A stretch of 64,000 nucleotides of DNA from Sinorhizobium sp. 6-70 (GCF_030124375.1 NZ_JASKLS010000005.1:248001-312000), one strand, 5' to 3'; numbered from the stretch's first letter, positions 8,502 through 17,204 are shown. Notes: generated by a model not told the origin, from the letters alone. Translations and numbers: made by a program.

Positions 8502-9392
8502 ATGGACACCTTGACCCGTATCCGTGCCTTCATCGACGTCGTGGACGCGGAAGGCTTTTCCGCAGCCGCCCGGCGCGTTGGAAAATCCAAGGCACTTCTG
8601 TCGAAATATGTGCGTGAGCTGGAAGACGAGCTCGGCGCCCTCCTGCTCAATCGCACGACCCGGCAATTCTCGCTGACCGAGGCCGGCCACACCTATTATC
8701 GCACGGCCTCGGAGATCTTGAAGGAGATCGATAACCTTGCCGATCTCGTGCGCGCCAACAATTCCGACCTGCGCGGCCGGCTGCGCATCACCGTGCCCAG
8801 GACATTCGTGGATGCGGATATTGGCCAGTCGTTGATCGATTTTGGCAAGCAGCATTCCGAATTGTCGCTCGAAATCGTCTCGGACGACCGCTTCATCGAT
8901 CTGGTGGAAGAAGGTTTCGACGTGGCGATCCGCATCACGCGGCTCGAAGATTCGACGCTGATCGCGCGCAAGCTCGATGACTTCCAGGTGCTGCTCTGCG
9001 CCTCGCCGGACTTCGTGGAAAGGATCGGCCCGCTCAAGCATCCGACCGAGCTTTCGAAAATCTCCTGCATTCTCGACACCAACGGCCGATCCTATTCGAA
9101 CTGGCGCTTCGTCGAGCCGGATGGTTCACCCTTCACGGTACCGGTGGGCGGACCGATCGAAGTCAACAGTCCGCTTGCCTCTGCGCGCGCCGCGGTGACC
9201 GGTCTCGGGATTGCCCCGGTGCCGGATTTTATCGCCCGGCCGAAGATCCAGTCCGGCGAGCTGGTGACATTGTTCGATGATTTCCTGCCGAAAGACCGCG
9301 GCATCTACGCGATCTATCCGCATCGGCGCTATCTGCCGGCCAAGGTGCGCACCTTCGTCGATTTCCTCCACGGCTGGTTCCGCTCGCGGTGA
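8502..9392 (+). CDS. LysR-family transcriptional regulator
   Basis: A 296-residue LTTR. The winged HTH is at residues about 1-60 (RIRAFIDVVDAEGFSAAARR, then GKSKALLSKYVRELEDELG), followed by a periplasmic-binding-like effector domain from about 90 to 290. The subgroup resembles the short CrgA/DsdC-like regulators common in rhizobia. It is divergent from the decarboxylase leader across about 260 unassigned bases, so regulation of that gene is possible but unproven. There is no adjacent enzyme on the other side, only a RIME element. Confidence 0.85.
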   Translation: MDTLTRIRAFIDVVDAEGFSAAARRVGKSKALLSKYVRELEDELGALLLNRTTRQFSLTEAGHTYYRTASEILKEIDNLADLVRANNSDLRGRLRITVPRTFVDADIGQSLIDFGKQHSELSLEIVSDDRFIDLVEEGFDVAIRITRLEDSTLIARKLDDFQVLLCASPDFVERIGPLKHPTELSKISCILDTNGRSYSNWRFVEPDGSPFTVPVGGPIEVNSPLASARAAVTGLGIAPVPDFIARPKIQSGELVTLFDDFLPKDRGIYAIYPHRRYLPAKVRTFVDFLHGWFRSR

Positions 9393-9458
9393 CGGCGCCG
9401 TGCTGCCAAGTCCCAATTCCGTCCCATTTGCAGTACATTCGAAGACGATTCGCGCGGC

Positions 9459-9562
9459 TTACGGCGCCGCGCGTCTTATTAGACGCGCAAAGGACGCTGT
9501 AGCAGTTTGAATTGCTGCATGTTTTTATCCTTAAATCGGCTGCGATTTAAGGAAACATGCAG
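9459..9562 (+). repeat. RIME-type element, copy 2
   Basis: This is the best preserved copy. The outer palindrome GCGCGTCTTATTAGACGCGC is followed by AAAGGACGCTGTAG, GAATTGCTGCATG, and the inner inverted repeat CCTTAAATCGGCTGCGATTTAAGG. It ends 25 bases before the DUF1007 start, so it lies in that gene's 5' region and may be transcribed with it. Confidence 0.85.
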
Positions 9563-9587
9563 TAGGCCGAAAAGGATTGCCACTCCC

Positions 9588-10232
9588 ATGAAAACCAAAT
9601 GCCTCGTCATGGCCGGCCTTGCCACGCTCCTCGCGCCCGCGCTGGCCGTGGCGCACCCGCATATTTTCGCCGAAGCGCGTCTGGAGATCGTTTCCGACGA
9701 CAAAGGCGAGATCGATGAATTGCGCAATGTCTGGCGCTTCGACGAACTGTTCTCCGCAAGCGTCGTGCTCGACTTCGACAAGAACTCGAACGCGACGCTC
9801 GACCCGGACGAGCTCAAGGAGGTCGGCCAGACGGTTCTCGAGTCCCTTTCGGAATACAATTACTACACAACGATTTTCGACAACGGCAAATCCGTGAAGG
9901 TGAACAAGCCCGACAGCATTACCGTCGACTACAAGGACAACCAGCTCCTGATGATGTTTGCGGTCAAACCGGCCGAAGCGATGCCGCTCAAGGGCAAGCT
10001 CACCTTCGGCGTCTACGACCCAACCATGTATACGGCGATGGACTTCCCGACCGACGATGATCTCACGGTCGTCGGCGAGAAGATCGAGGCCTGCGAGCAT
10101 CAGGTGGTGAGGCCCGATCCCGACGAAGTGCTCGCCGAAAACAAGGACACGCTGACCGACGCTTTCTGGAACGACCCGACGGGCACCGACATGTCGAAGC
10201 TTTTTGCAACCAGGATCGAGGTCAAATGCTGA
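9588..10232 (+). CDS. DUF1007 periplasmic protein, partner of NicO transporter
   Basis: A 214-residue protein. An N-terminal signal peptide (residues about 1-22, cleavage near AVAHP) is followed directly by HPHIF, the conserved HPH that is a likely metal ligand once exported. An EF-hand-like DFDKNSNATLDPDEL occurs near residue 65. DUF1007 proteins occur almost always beside NicO/RcnA-type transporters. Here the next gene starts 7 bases before this stop, so the two are translationally coupled. The ATG at 9588 was chosen because it begins the signal peptide and has AAAGGA upstream; a longer frame through the RIME element is not credible. Confidence 0.85.
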   Translation: MKTKCLVMAGLATLLAPALAVAHPHIFAEARLEIVSDDKGEIDELRNVWRFDELFSASVVLDFDKNSNATLDPDELKEVGQTVLESLSEYNYYTTIFDNGKSVKVNKPDSITVDYKDNQLLMMFAVKPAEAMPLKGKLTFGVYDPTMYTAMDFPTDDDLTVVGEKIEACEHQVVRPDPDEVLAENKDTLTDAFWNDPTGTDMSKLFATRIEVKC

Positions 10233-11260
10233 ACGCACGTAGGATTGGCCGACCGCTGGTCGCCGCGCTTTTGCTGGCGGCGTTTTCCGCAACGGCAGCC
10301 GCGGCCCAGTCGCCGCTCGGCATCGGCACCGCCGAACCGTCGGTCCAGACGACAGGTTTCCTCGGCGGCTTCTTTGCCTGGGTGAACATGGAGCAGCAGG
10401 GCTTCTACCGAATGCTGACCGGCACGCTCAAGGGCATGCGCGAGAACCCCTGGCAACTCTGGTCGCTGGTCGGCCTCTCCTTCGCCTATGGCGTCTTTCA
10501 CGCCGCCGGCCCGGGCCACGGCAAGGCGGTCATCTCCTCCTACATGATCGCCAACGAGACGGAACTTCGCCGCGGCGTCGTTCTCTCCTTTCTCTCTTCG
10601 ATCCTGCAGGGCGTGGTGGCGATCCTCCTCATCGGCGCCGTCTATCTCCTGTTGCGCGGCTCGTCGATCAGCATGACCGACGCCACCCACTCGCTTGAGG
10701 TCGCAAGCTACGCGCTGATTGCGGCGTTCGGAGCCTGGCTGGTCTTCCGCAAGCTGCGCTCGATGACGCGCCCCACTCCCGCCTTAGCCATCGGCGCGCA
10801 CACGGAGCACGGCCATCACCGCCACGATCACCATGACCATGATGATCACCACCATCATCATCATGCCCACGCTCCGGGTGAGGTCTGCGCGACCTGCGGA
10901 CATGCGCATGCCCCGGACCCTGGCATGCTGAAGGGTGATCGTTTTGCGCTGAGCGAAGCCTGGTCCGCGGTCGTCGCCGTCGGCCTGCGCCCCTGCTCCG
11001 GCGCCTTGATCGTTCTCTCGTTCGCGCTTTTGAACGGGCTCTATCTTGGTGGCGTTCTCTCGGTCTTCGCCATGTCGATCGGCACGGCGATCACGGTTTC
11101 CACTCTCGCCACCTTGGCCGTCATGGCCAAGGGGTTCGCGCTCCGCTACGCCTCGAGCGGTTCGGCTGCCGCGCGCATTTCCAACGGCATCGAGATTGCT
11201 GGCGCCGCGATGGTGCTGGTGCTTGGACTTGTGCTGCTGGGCGCTGCGCTGCAGGGATAG
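10226..11260 (+). CDS. NicO/RcnA-family nickel/cobalt exporter
   Basis: A 344-residue inner-membrane transporter. It has an N-terminal hydrophobic segment or signal peptide, HAAGPGHGKAVISSYMI near residue 92 (a family signature), a cytoplasmic His/Asp-rich loop (residues about 190-218) and GLRPCSGALIVLSFAL near 252. The family pumps Ni2+ or Co2+; the RcnA branch is an efflux system. It overlaps the DUF1007 gene by 7 bases. No RcnR/CsoR-type repressor is beside it. The cobalt link to the cob cluster 40 kb away is not supported by position. Confidence 0.85.
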   Translation: MLNARRIGRPLVAALLLAAFSATAAAAQSPLGIGTAEPSVQTTGFLGGFFAWVNMEQQGFYRMLTGTLKGMRENPWQLWSLVGLSFAYGVFHAAGPGHGKAVISSYMIANETELRRGVVLSFLSSILQGVVAILLIGAVYLLLRGSSISMTDATHSLEVASYALIAAFGAWLVFRKLRSMTRPTPALAIGAHTEHGHHRHDHHDHDDHHHHHHAHAPGEVCATCGHAHAPDPGMLKGDRFALSEAWSAVVAVGLRPCSGALIVLSFALLNGLYLGGVLSVFAMSIGTAITVSTLATLAVMAKGFALRYASSGSAAARISNGIEIAGAAMVLVLGLVLLGAALQG

Positions 11261-11301
11261 TGCAACTCCAGGACTTGTTAGCGCTTCAAGAGTAGGTGCG
11301 T

Positions 11302-11517
11302 TTACTGCCCGCGTCGGCGCTGATGGCGGGCGCGCAACCAGAAAATCAGGAAGAAGCCGAGGACAAAGAGAGCGCCGAAGGCAGCGGCGAGCCATGGCGA
11401 AATATCGCCCAGCCAAAGCATGATCGACGGCAGCACGAAAAAGCCGACACCGACCACCAGCAGGATGATGGCGGCGGCGATCGCCGGCGATCTTTCTTTC
11501 TTATCGGGCACGCTCAC
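11302..11517 (-). CDS. small two-helix membrane protein
   Basis: A 71-residue protein with two hydrophobic helices (about 11-34 and 41-61) and a basic tail RARHQRRRGQ. Its start overlaps the stop of the upstream acetyltransferase by 4 bases, which supports it as a real coupled gene. I do not recognise a family. It is convergent with the NicO gene. Confidence 0.65.
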   Translation of the reverse strand: MSVPDKKERSPAIAAAIILLVVGVGFFVLPSIMLWLGDISPWLAAAFGALFVLGFFLIFWLRARHQRRRGQ

Positions 11518-12206
11518 TCCTTTGCCGCAAGCTCCGCGCGGATATCCTCGAGACGCCGCTTCTGGCGCCCCTCGCCATCGAAATTGTCAGGCGAGAGCCA
11601 GCGTTCGAAGGCAGCCTTGATCAGCGGCCATTCGCCATCGATCATCGAGTACCAGGCTGTATCACGATTGGCATGCTTCGAAATCATATGCTGGCGGAAA
11701 ACGCCTTCGAACGTAAAGCCGAGGCGCGCTGCCGTGGTGCGGCTCGGCTGGTTCTCACTGTGGCATTTCCATTCGTAGCGGCGATAGCCCAGGTCCTCGA
11801 AAACATGCCTCGCCATCAGATAGTGGGCCTCCGTCGATAGCGGCGAGCGCGCCATGGCCGACCCGTGAGCTACACCGCCGACTTCCACGACGCCATTGGC
11901 CGGGTCCGCTCGCATGTAATTTGCCATGCCGACGACCTTGCCGGTCGCCTTGTCGCGAAAGACCTCCGTGATCCAACCGGATTTTTCCTGAACCGCGCTA
12001 AGCCAGGCGTCAAAATCTCCGATGCCGGAAAAATCGTCCTGGGTGAAATACTTCAGGAGCGGGTTGATCGCCATGCCGCCGAATGCGTCATGCCAGAGCG
12101 CTTCGAGATGCGCCGCCCGATCATAAGGCTCCAGCCTGACGTATCGCCCCTCGATAAGAACCGGCTGTGGCGCCGGGCATCCCTTCCAATTGGCAAGGTC
12201 CCGCAT
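11514..12206 (-). CDS. GNAT-family N-acetyltransferase (RimJ/RimL type)
   Basis: A 230-residue GNAT protein. It carries GRYVRLEPYDRAAHLEALW near the N-terminus, GMANYMRADPANGVVEVG, and YEWKCHSENQPSRTTAARLG in the acetyl-CoA region, typical of the RimJ/RimL-like acetyltransferase_3 branch. Some relatives modify protein N-termini or small amines; the target here is unknown. The start at 12206 was chosen because GGGAGCAATCG gives a well-spaced ribosome site. In-frame ATGs 21 and 33 bases upstream lack one. It is coupled to the small membrane protein downstream. Confidence 0.75.
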   Translation of the reverse strand: MRDLANWKGCPAPQPVLIEGRYVRLEPYDRAAHLEALWHDAFGGMAINPLLKYFTQDDFSGIGDFDAWLSAVQEKSGWITEVFRDKATGKVVGMANYMRADPANGVVEVGGVAHGSAMARSPLSTEAHYLMARHVFEDLGYRRYEWKCHSENQPSRTTAARLGFTFEGVFRQHMISKHANRDTAWYSMIDGEWPLIKAAFERWLSPDNFDGEGRQKRRLEDIRAELAAKE

Positions 12207-12348
12207 CGATTGCTCCCGCGTTTTCATTTGCCTTCGCAATAGGACAGGCGCCCGGCTGTTACAAATTCAAACTGGTGATGGACCCATGAAGCGGAACGAA
12301 TGCGGGAGCGACCCCCGCTCCCCGGTCTTCCGTTTGCGCGCCGCCAGA

Positions 12349-13053
12349 TCAGGCAGGGATCTTGGCCCCCGAAACGGTCGCCTCGATGTGGTCGACGAGC
12401 GCATCGGGAAGCCCGAGACGGCCGGCGAGCAGATCGAGATAGCCGCGTTCCGCCCGGCTCTCGGGCTCGATCGCGAGGCGCGACGCAGTGTAGATCTCCA
12501 CGCGCTGCTCCTCCGTCGTGGCGGCAGCGACGATCGCATCGAGATCGACTGGATTGGCGAGTTCCGCCTCGAGGAACGCCGCCGCGTCGGCCGAGAGGCC
12601 GGAAACCGACAGCTTGTCCATGATGTGGCCGCGCTCGGTCTCGTCGATATGGCCGTCGGCACGCGAAGCGGCGATCATCGCACGCACCAGGATCAGGGCA
12701 AAATCGTTGCTCACGGCTCCCGGTGCCGTGAAGCCGGAGTCGGAGGGTGGCGGCAGGAGTTCCGGTGTCGGCTGCGAAGCTGGTTCAGCGGCCGGCGTCT
12801 TGCCGGCCTGATAGTTCTTGTAGGCCTGATAGCCAAGCCCGGCGATCGCCGCGAGACCGCCCAGCACCGCAGCATTGCCTGCGAGCTGACGGCCGGATTT
12901 CGTGCCGAGGAGGACAGCAGCGATAGCGCCGGTGGCAAGCGGATTATCCTTGGCGAGCTTGGTCACTTGATCCGCGCGATCGCGGACCGTGCCGCCGGCG
13001 CCCGGCACCTGCGACCCCAAGAACTGGTCCAGCAACTTCTTCGCGTCGAACAT
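12349..13053 (-). CDS. DUF533 / TerB-like inner-membrane protein (YebE type)
   Basis: A 234-residue protein. A short N-terminal MFDAKKLLDQFLGSQV is followed by a glycine/alanine-rich hydrophobic stretch (about 38-75), a proline-rich linker (about 85-110) and a C-terminal helical domain of the tellurite-resistance TerB fold (about 115-230, with ASRADGHIDETERGHI). Function is unknown in the family. It stands alone; the flanking genes point the same way but are separated by more than 100 bases. Confidence 0.8.
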   Translation of the reverse strand: MFDAKKLLDQFLGSQVPGAGGTVRDRADQVTKLAKDNPLATGAIAAVLLGTKSGRQLAGNAAVLGGLAAIAGLGYQAYKNYQAGKTPAAEPASQPTPELLPPPSDSGFTAPGAVSNDFALILVRAMIAASRADGHIDETERGHIMDKLSVSGLSADAAAFLEAELANPVDLDAIVAAATTEEQRVEIYTASRLAIEPESRAERGYLDLLAGRLGLPDALVDHIEATVSGAKIPA

Positions 13054-13178
13054 GACTTCGCTCCTCTTCGGTTACCGCGCGACGACAAAGCAAAAAAGCG
13101 CTCTCCCGCCCCCGCGTCGTTGTCGGCGGATTGAGACATAGGAACGTTGCGAGGAAAATACAAATTGACGTTGAAGAT

Positions 13179-13202
13179 GAAAAAGCCGGGCAAACGCCCG
13201 GC
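13179..13202 (-). terminator. intrinsic terminator for eda
   Basis: On the minus strand GCCGGGCGTTTGCCCGGC is followed directly by TTTTTC. It is about 130 bases past the eda stop, with a RIME element in between, so the eda mRNA would carry the RIME hairpins in its 3' untranslated region. Confidence 0.75.
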
Positions 13203-13213
13203 CGTTGCACGCC

Positions 13214-13320
13214 TGCTGCATGTTTTTATCTTAAATCGTACCCGATTAAGGATAAAAACATGCAGCAATTCAAAGTGCTACAGCGTCCTTTGCGCGTCTG
13301 GTAAGACGCGCGGCGCTGTA
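13214..13320 (-). repeat. RIME-type element, copy 3 (reverse orientation)
   Basis: Reading on the minus strand it gives CAGCGCCGCGCGTCTTACCA, GACGCGCAAAGGACGCTGTAG, GAATTGCTGCATGTTTTTATC and the inner inverted repeat, in the same order as copies 1 and 2. It ends 14 bases from the eda stop, inside the predicted eda 3' untranslated region. Confidence 0.85.
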
Positions 13321-13334
13321 AGTGACCCGCAAAA

Positions 13335-13973
13335 TCACCCCTTGAGGGCGTAGGCTTCTGCGGCAAGCTTGGTGATGCCGGCCCAATCGCCTTTCGCCAC
13401 CAGTTCCTTAGGAGCCACCCAGGAACCGCCGACGCAGACGACGTTCGGCAGCGAAAGATAGTCGCGTGCGTTGCCAAGCGAGATGCCGCCGGTCGGGCAG
13501 AACAGAGTGCCCGCGAGCGGCGAGGAAAGCGACTTCAGATAGGCAGCGCCTCCGGCCTGCTCGGCCGGGAAGAACTTCATCACCTGATAGCCCTCCTCGC
13601 GCAGCCCCATGACCTCGCTCGCCGTCGCGGCCCCAGGCAGCAGCGGCACTTCGTGGTCATTGGCAACATCGATCAGTTCCTGGGTCGTGCCGGGGCTGAC
13701 GATGAACTGCGATCCTGCCTCCACCGCCTGCTCGAACTGCGCGGCATTGAGAACCGTGCCGGCACCGGCGACGGCGCCCTCGACCTCGGCGGCGACCGCA
13801 CGGATCGCATCCAGCGCCGCCTGCGTGCGCAGCGTGATCTCGATCGCCTTCAGGCCACCCGCGACAAGTGCGCGCGCCAGCGGCACGGCGGTTGCGGCAT
13901 CGTCGATGACCAGCACCGGGACCACCGGTTGCAGCTTGAGGATAGAGAGAAGCTTGTCGGTTTTCGCGCTCAT
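13335..13973 (-). CDS. eda: 2-dehydro-3-deoxy-phosphogluconate (KDPG) aldolase
   Basis: A 212-residue class I aldolase that splits KDPG to pyruvate and glyceraldehyde-3-phosphate in the Entner-Doudoroff pathway. EITLRT holds the catalytic glutamate, and VMKFFPAE holds the Schiff-base lysine. GAGTVLN and CPTGGI are phosphate- and carboxylate-binding loops. Length fits E. coli Eda (213). The start at 13973 has AGGTGACCGGC upstream; a GTG three codons earlier is the alternative. No edd or zwf is adjacent. Confidence 0.92.
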   Translation of the reverse strand: MSAKTDKLLSILKLQPVVPVLVIDDAATAVPLARALVAGGLKAIEITLRTQAALDAIRAVAAEVEGAVAGAGTVLNAAQFEQAVEAGSQFIVSPGTTQELIDVANDHEVPLLPGAATASEVMGLREEGYQVMKFFPAEQAGGAAYLKSLSSPLAGTLFCPTGGISLGNARDYLSLPNVVCVGGSWVAPKELVAKGDWAGITKLAAEAYALKG

Positions 13974-14174
13974 GCCGGTCACCTTTTAAAACGATTGAAT
14001 ACTGCGCTCCGCATACTCCCCCCGGCCGCCCTTGTCGAGACCGAAGGTCGTGAACACAACCTCGACTTATAGCGGCGGAAAATAAAATACCATCGATAGC
14101 AGAGAGATGGCTTGAGCGTTGGCGATAAAGCGATAACTTATCCGCGATCCACCTCTCGATATGGCGGGAAATCC

Positions 14175-14648
14175 ATGGCGAAGGAGATAGAACGCAAGTT
14201 CCTGGTCGCTTCCAGCGATTGGCAAGACCGTGCGGACAAGGGCATAAAACTCCAGCAGGCCTACATAGTCACCATGGACGACCGCTCCGTACGCGTGCGA
14301 ATCCATGGCAACAAATGGGCGCGCCTGACCATCAAGATCGGCAAGTCGGCGCTGGTCCGCAACGAATACGAATACGATCTGCCCATGGGCGACGCCCGCG
14401 AGCTGCTGACCCAAGCGGTCGGCATCGTCATCGAGAAGCGACGTTACCGCGTGCCGCACAGGGGCTTTACCTGGGAAGTCGACGTCTACGAAGGGGCGCT
14501 CTCCGGGCTTGTCGTCGCCGAGGTCGAGATGAAGCGGGAAACGGATTTGCCGGCCCTGCCGCAATGGCTGGGTCGCGAGATTACTGGTGACCGCCGCTAT
14601 TCCAACCAGGCGCTTGCCACGGAGGGGCTACTGGAAGCGCAGTCATGA
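14175..14648 (+). CDS. CYTH-domain protein (triphosphate tunnel metalloenzyme)
   Basis: A 157-residue protein that begins MAKEIERKFLV. The EIERK (ExExK) triad is the hallmark of triphosphate tunnel enzymes. Alternating basic and acidic strands (RVRIHGNKWARLTIK, EKRRYRVPH, WEVDVYEG, EVEMKRE) follow, building the tunnel that binds triphosphate and metal. Bacterial members hydrolyse inorganic triphosphate or related substrates. The ATG at 14175 has GGCGGGAA upstream. Its stop overlaps the CHAD gene start (ATGA), so the pair is coupled. In many bacteria both domains are fused in one protein. Confidence 0.88.
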   Translation: MAKEIERKFLVASSDWQDRADKGIKLQQAYIVTMDDRSVRVRIHGNKWARLTIKIGKSALVRNEYEYDLPMGDARELLTQAVGIVIEKRRYRVPHRGFTWEVDVYEGALSGLVVAEVEMKRETDLPALPQWLGREITGDRRYSNQALATEGLLEAQS

Positions 14649-15553
14649 GTTATGCGTTTCGTCCTGACCGGCCTTTCACCGAGGACTTTCGGACCGTCGG
14701 GGCCGAACAGATCGAGCGGGCGGTGGCGGCGCTGGAACAGCGACCGCAAGGCGTTCATGAAGCTATTCACGACGCGCGCAAGAACTTCAAGCGCCTGCGT
14801 TCGCTCTATCGCCTGGTTGCTTCCGATGCGCCTCTCTTCCAGAAGCAGGAAAACGCTCGTATCCGCGCCATGGGGCGAAATCTTTCGACCGTCCGCGACG
14901 CGGCGGCACTCGTAGAGAACATCAACTACCTGCGAGGGCAAACGCAGAGCGACGAACAGGGTACGGCGCTTGACCAGATCTACACGATTCTCGCGGAGCG
15001 CCGCGACCGGGTTGCCGAGAGCGAGACAGACATAGAGGGGAAGATCGCCGCGACGATTGTCGACTGCGAGCAGGCGCTTGACGCACTCGCACAGGTTTCC
15101 TTCGACGACGGCAAACGAAAGTCCGCGGCCCGGCTGAAAAAAGGCTGGCGGCGCACGCTGAAACGCGCCGCGCGCGCGAGAGCGGCCTGCGAAGCGCACA
15201 CCGAAGCCGCGCTCTTCCACGAATTGCGCAAGCGAGCCCAGGATTACCGATTGCAACTGGCACTGATGCGGCAGGCCTGGCCGTCGGCAATGGAGGCAAA
15301 GAGGGCGGAAGCCAAGGCGCTCGTCGATGTGCTCGGCCATCTGAACGACCTCGCCACTCTGACATCGCTCGTCAACGAGGAGCCGGGAGTTGCCGGCAGC
15401 AGCCAGAACCGGGCGCATCTCATGTCCGCGGTCACTACGCGGGAAGAGGCGCTGAAGAAGGAGGCGCGGCAACGGGCGGCGGCTGTCTTTCGCGATAAGC
15501 CGAAGAGCGAAAGCCGGACCGTCGCACTGCTGTGGCTTGAAGCCGGCCGGTAG
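14645..15553 (+). CDS. CHAD-domain protein
   Basis: A 302-residue all-helical protein. The conserved histidine and basic residues of CHAD are near the start: GVHEAIHDARKNFKRLRSLY at about 38-57. A second set (ELRKRAQDYRLQL) lies at about 196-208. CHAD domains bind polyphosphate and occur with CYTH enzymes. Here the two domains are separate genes joined by a 4-base ATGA overlap, so a phosphate or polyphosphate function shared with the CYTH enzyme is a reasonable inference. No ppk or phosphate transporter is next to them. Confidence 0.85.
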   Translation: MSYAFRPDRPFTEDFRTVGAEQIERAVAALEQRPQGVHEAIHDARKNFKRLRSLYRLVASDAPLFQKQENARIRAMGRNLSTVRDAAALVENINYLRGQTQSDEQGTALDQIYTILAERRDRVAESETDIEGKIAATIVDCEQALDALAQVSFDDGKRKSAARLKKGWRRTLKRAARARAACEAHTEAALFHELRKRAQDYRLQLALMRQAWPSAMEAKRAEAKALVDVLGHLNDLATLTSLVNEEPGVAGSSQNRAHLMSAVTTREEALKKEARQRAAAVFRDKPKSESRTVALLWLEAGR

Positions 15554-15664
15554 GACCGGCGAAGAGCCCCGCGACCCGCCCCTCGTCCGGCGTGACGCCA
15601 ACGGGACAATTGGGCACGGCCTGATCGATTGCGCTCGGCGCTCGAAAGCTGTATTTGCGAGCCC

Positions 15665-16609
15665 ATGACCGACATTTCCATGACCCCGCGCCCGGAGACA
15701 CAAGGCCAGTTTCTGGTGGCAGCGCTTTACCATTTCGTTTCCTTCCCGCGCTTTGCCGATTTCCGCGAACCGTTGCAGGCCGTCTGCGACGCCAATGGCG
15801 TGAAGGGCACGCTGCTCGTCGCGCATGAGGGCATCAACGGCACGATTGCCGGCCCCGACGAGGGTATTGCCGCGGTGCTCGCCTATCTGCGCCAGCAACC
15901 GGAATTCACCCGTCTCGAATACAAGGAAAGCCGCGCTTCTCAGATGCCGTTCCTGCGCATGAAGGTGCGGCTCAAGAAGGAGATCGTCACCATGGGGGTC
16001 GAAAACATCGACCCCAACAAGGTGGTGGGCACCTATGTCGACCCGAAGGATTGGAACGCGCTGATCTCCGATCCGAACACCCTTGTGATCGACACGCGCA
16101 ACGACTACGAAACGGCAATCGGCCTCTTCCGCGGCGCCGTCGATCCGAAAACCAAGACTTTCCGCGAATTCCCCGACTGGGTACGAAACAATACCGGCCT
16201 GCACAACAAGCCGAAGATCGCGATGTATTGTACCGGCGGTGTCCGTTGCGAGAAGGCGACGGCCTTCATGAAGGAGCAGGGCTTCGAGGAGGTCTATCAC
16301 CTGAAAGGCGGCATCCTCAAATATCTTGAGCAGATCCCTGAAGAGCAGAGCCTCTGGGACGGTGCCTGCTTCGTCTTCGACGAGCGCGTTTCCGTTACCC
16401 ACGGCCTCGCAGAAGGCGAGCACACGCTCTGCCATGCCTGCCGCCAACCCCTGACGCCGGAAGACCTGCTATCTCCTCTGCACGAGGAAGGCGTCGCCTG
16501 CATCCATTGTCATGAGATCCGCACCGACGAGGACCGCGAGCGCTATCGCGAACGGCAGAAGCAGATCGCACTGGCAAAGAAGCGCGGCGAGCGACACCTC
16601 GGAAGCTGA
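15665..16609 (+). CDS. trhO: tRNA uridine(34) hydroxylase, rhodanese-related
   Basis: A 314-residue TrhO/YceA-type protein. The N-terminal domain (about 15-110, with [16 protein letters not shown]) is followed by a rhodanese domain (about 125-230) with active-site loop [12 protein letters not shown], cysteine near residue 189. C-terminal CHAC and CIHC pairs may bind zinc. The family hydroxylates uridine 34 of tRNA to 5-hydroxyuridine using molecular oxygen. The start at 15665 follows GCGAGCCC. It ends before a palindromic repeat shared with the convergent GFA gene. Confidence 0.9.
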   Translation: MTDISMTPRPETQGQFLVAALYHFVSFPRFADFREPLQAVCDANGVKGTLLVAHEGINGTIAGPDEGIAAVLAYLRQQPEFTRLEYKESRASQMPFLRMKVRLKKEIVTMGVENIDPNKVVGTYVDPKDWNALISDPNTLVIDTRNDYETAIGLFRGAVDPKTKTFREFPDWVRNNTGLHNKPKIAMYCTGGVRCEKATAFMKEQGFEEVYHLKGGILKYLEQIPEEQSLWDGACFVFDERVSVTHGLAEGEHTLCHACRQPLTPEDLLSPLHEEGVACIHCHEIRTDEDRERYRERQKQIALAKKRGERHLGS

Positions 16610-16624
16610 GTATCGCCGTTATCT

Positions 16625-16680
16625 ACCCCTCATCCCGCTGCCGCGACCTTCTCCCCGCAAGCGGGGCGAAGGAGACTCGT
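16625..16680. repeat. CTCCCCGC/GGGGCGA palindromic repeat, single copy
   Basis: CCCCTCATCCCGCTGCCGCG leads to CTTCTCCCCGCAAGCGGGGCGAAG, a shorter copy of the family at 3941-4082. It lies between two convergent genes (trhO and the GFA gene) and could end both transcripts. Confidence 0.65.
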
Positions 16681-16694
16681 GGCGACCGCTTAAA

Positions 16695-17093
16695 TCACCC
16701 CGGCAGCGTCTCATACTCGTCCAGGCCAACAGCCAGTCGGTCCCAATGCGGGCGACTGCGGGTGAAGACAGCATTGCTGGGCTCAAACAGTGACATATCG
16801 TCGAGCGTGCCGGCATAGACCGTCCAACGGTCGGCACCGGACGAGAAGATCTGGCTGGCGCAGGTGGGGCAGAAATAGCGGATCGTCACGTTGCCGTTTT
16901 CGGCGAGCTTCTCGTAAGCGCGGAGCTCGCCGGCGACTTCGACGTCGGCACGCGAGAAGATCATGTAGCAGGAATGACCGGTACCCGTGACCCTCTGGCA
17001 ATCACGACAATGGCAGAAACCGGAATAAAGAGGCGCTTTCCTTGCCTCATAGCGCACCGCGCCGCACAAACATCCGCCCTTCATAGCACTCAT
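16695..17093 (-). CDS. GFA-family (glutathione-dependent formaldehyde-activating-like) protein
   Basis: A 132-residue zinc protein of the GFA/CENP-V fold. Cysteine sets GGCLCGAVRY, CHCRDCQ and FCPTCAS are the usual two zinc sites. The founding member was proposed to speed up formaldehyde plus glutathione condensation; most homologues are uncharacterised. The start at 17093 has GGGAGGGCGTGAT upstream. It shares a strand with metQIN but is separated by that operon's terminator. Confidence 0.8.
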   Translation of the reverse strand: MSAMKGGCLCGAVRYEARKAPLYSGFCHCRDCQRVTGTGHSCYMIFSRADVEVAGELRAYEKLAENGNVTIRYFCPTCASQIFSSGADRWTVYAGTLDDMSLFEPSNAVFTRSRPHWDRLAVGLDEYETLPG

Positions 17094-17141
17094 ATCACGC
17101 CCTCCCAAACCGAGCGGAGGATAGCGAAGCGGCTCTCGCGG

Positions 17142-17180
17142 TCAAAGAAAAACCGCACGCCGAGGTTGCGGCGCGCGGTT
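17142..17180 (-). terminator. intrinsic terminator of the metNIQ operon
   Basis: On the minus strand AACCGCGCGCC...GGCGTGCGGTT is followed by TTTTCTTTGA. It lies about 25 bases past the metQ stop. Confidence 0.75.
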
Positions 17181-17204
17181 CCCATCTGCGTTCAACGGAC
17201 AGGC

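Noticed and set aside
11296..11778. Plus-strand 160-codon frame downstream of the NicO gene
   Set aside because: It is antisense to the small membrane protein and acetyltransferase, which have coupling and motif support.
14597..16447. A 616-codon minus-strand frame opposite the CHAD and trhO genes
   Set aside because: It is antisense to two well-supported genes and has no domain; Arg/Leu/His-rich composition is typical of shadow frames.
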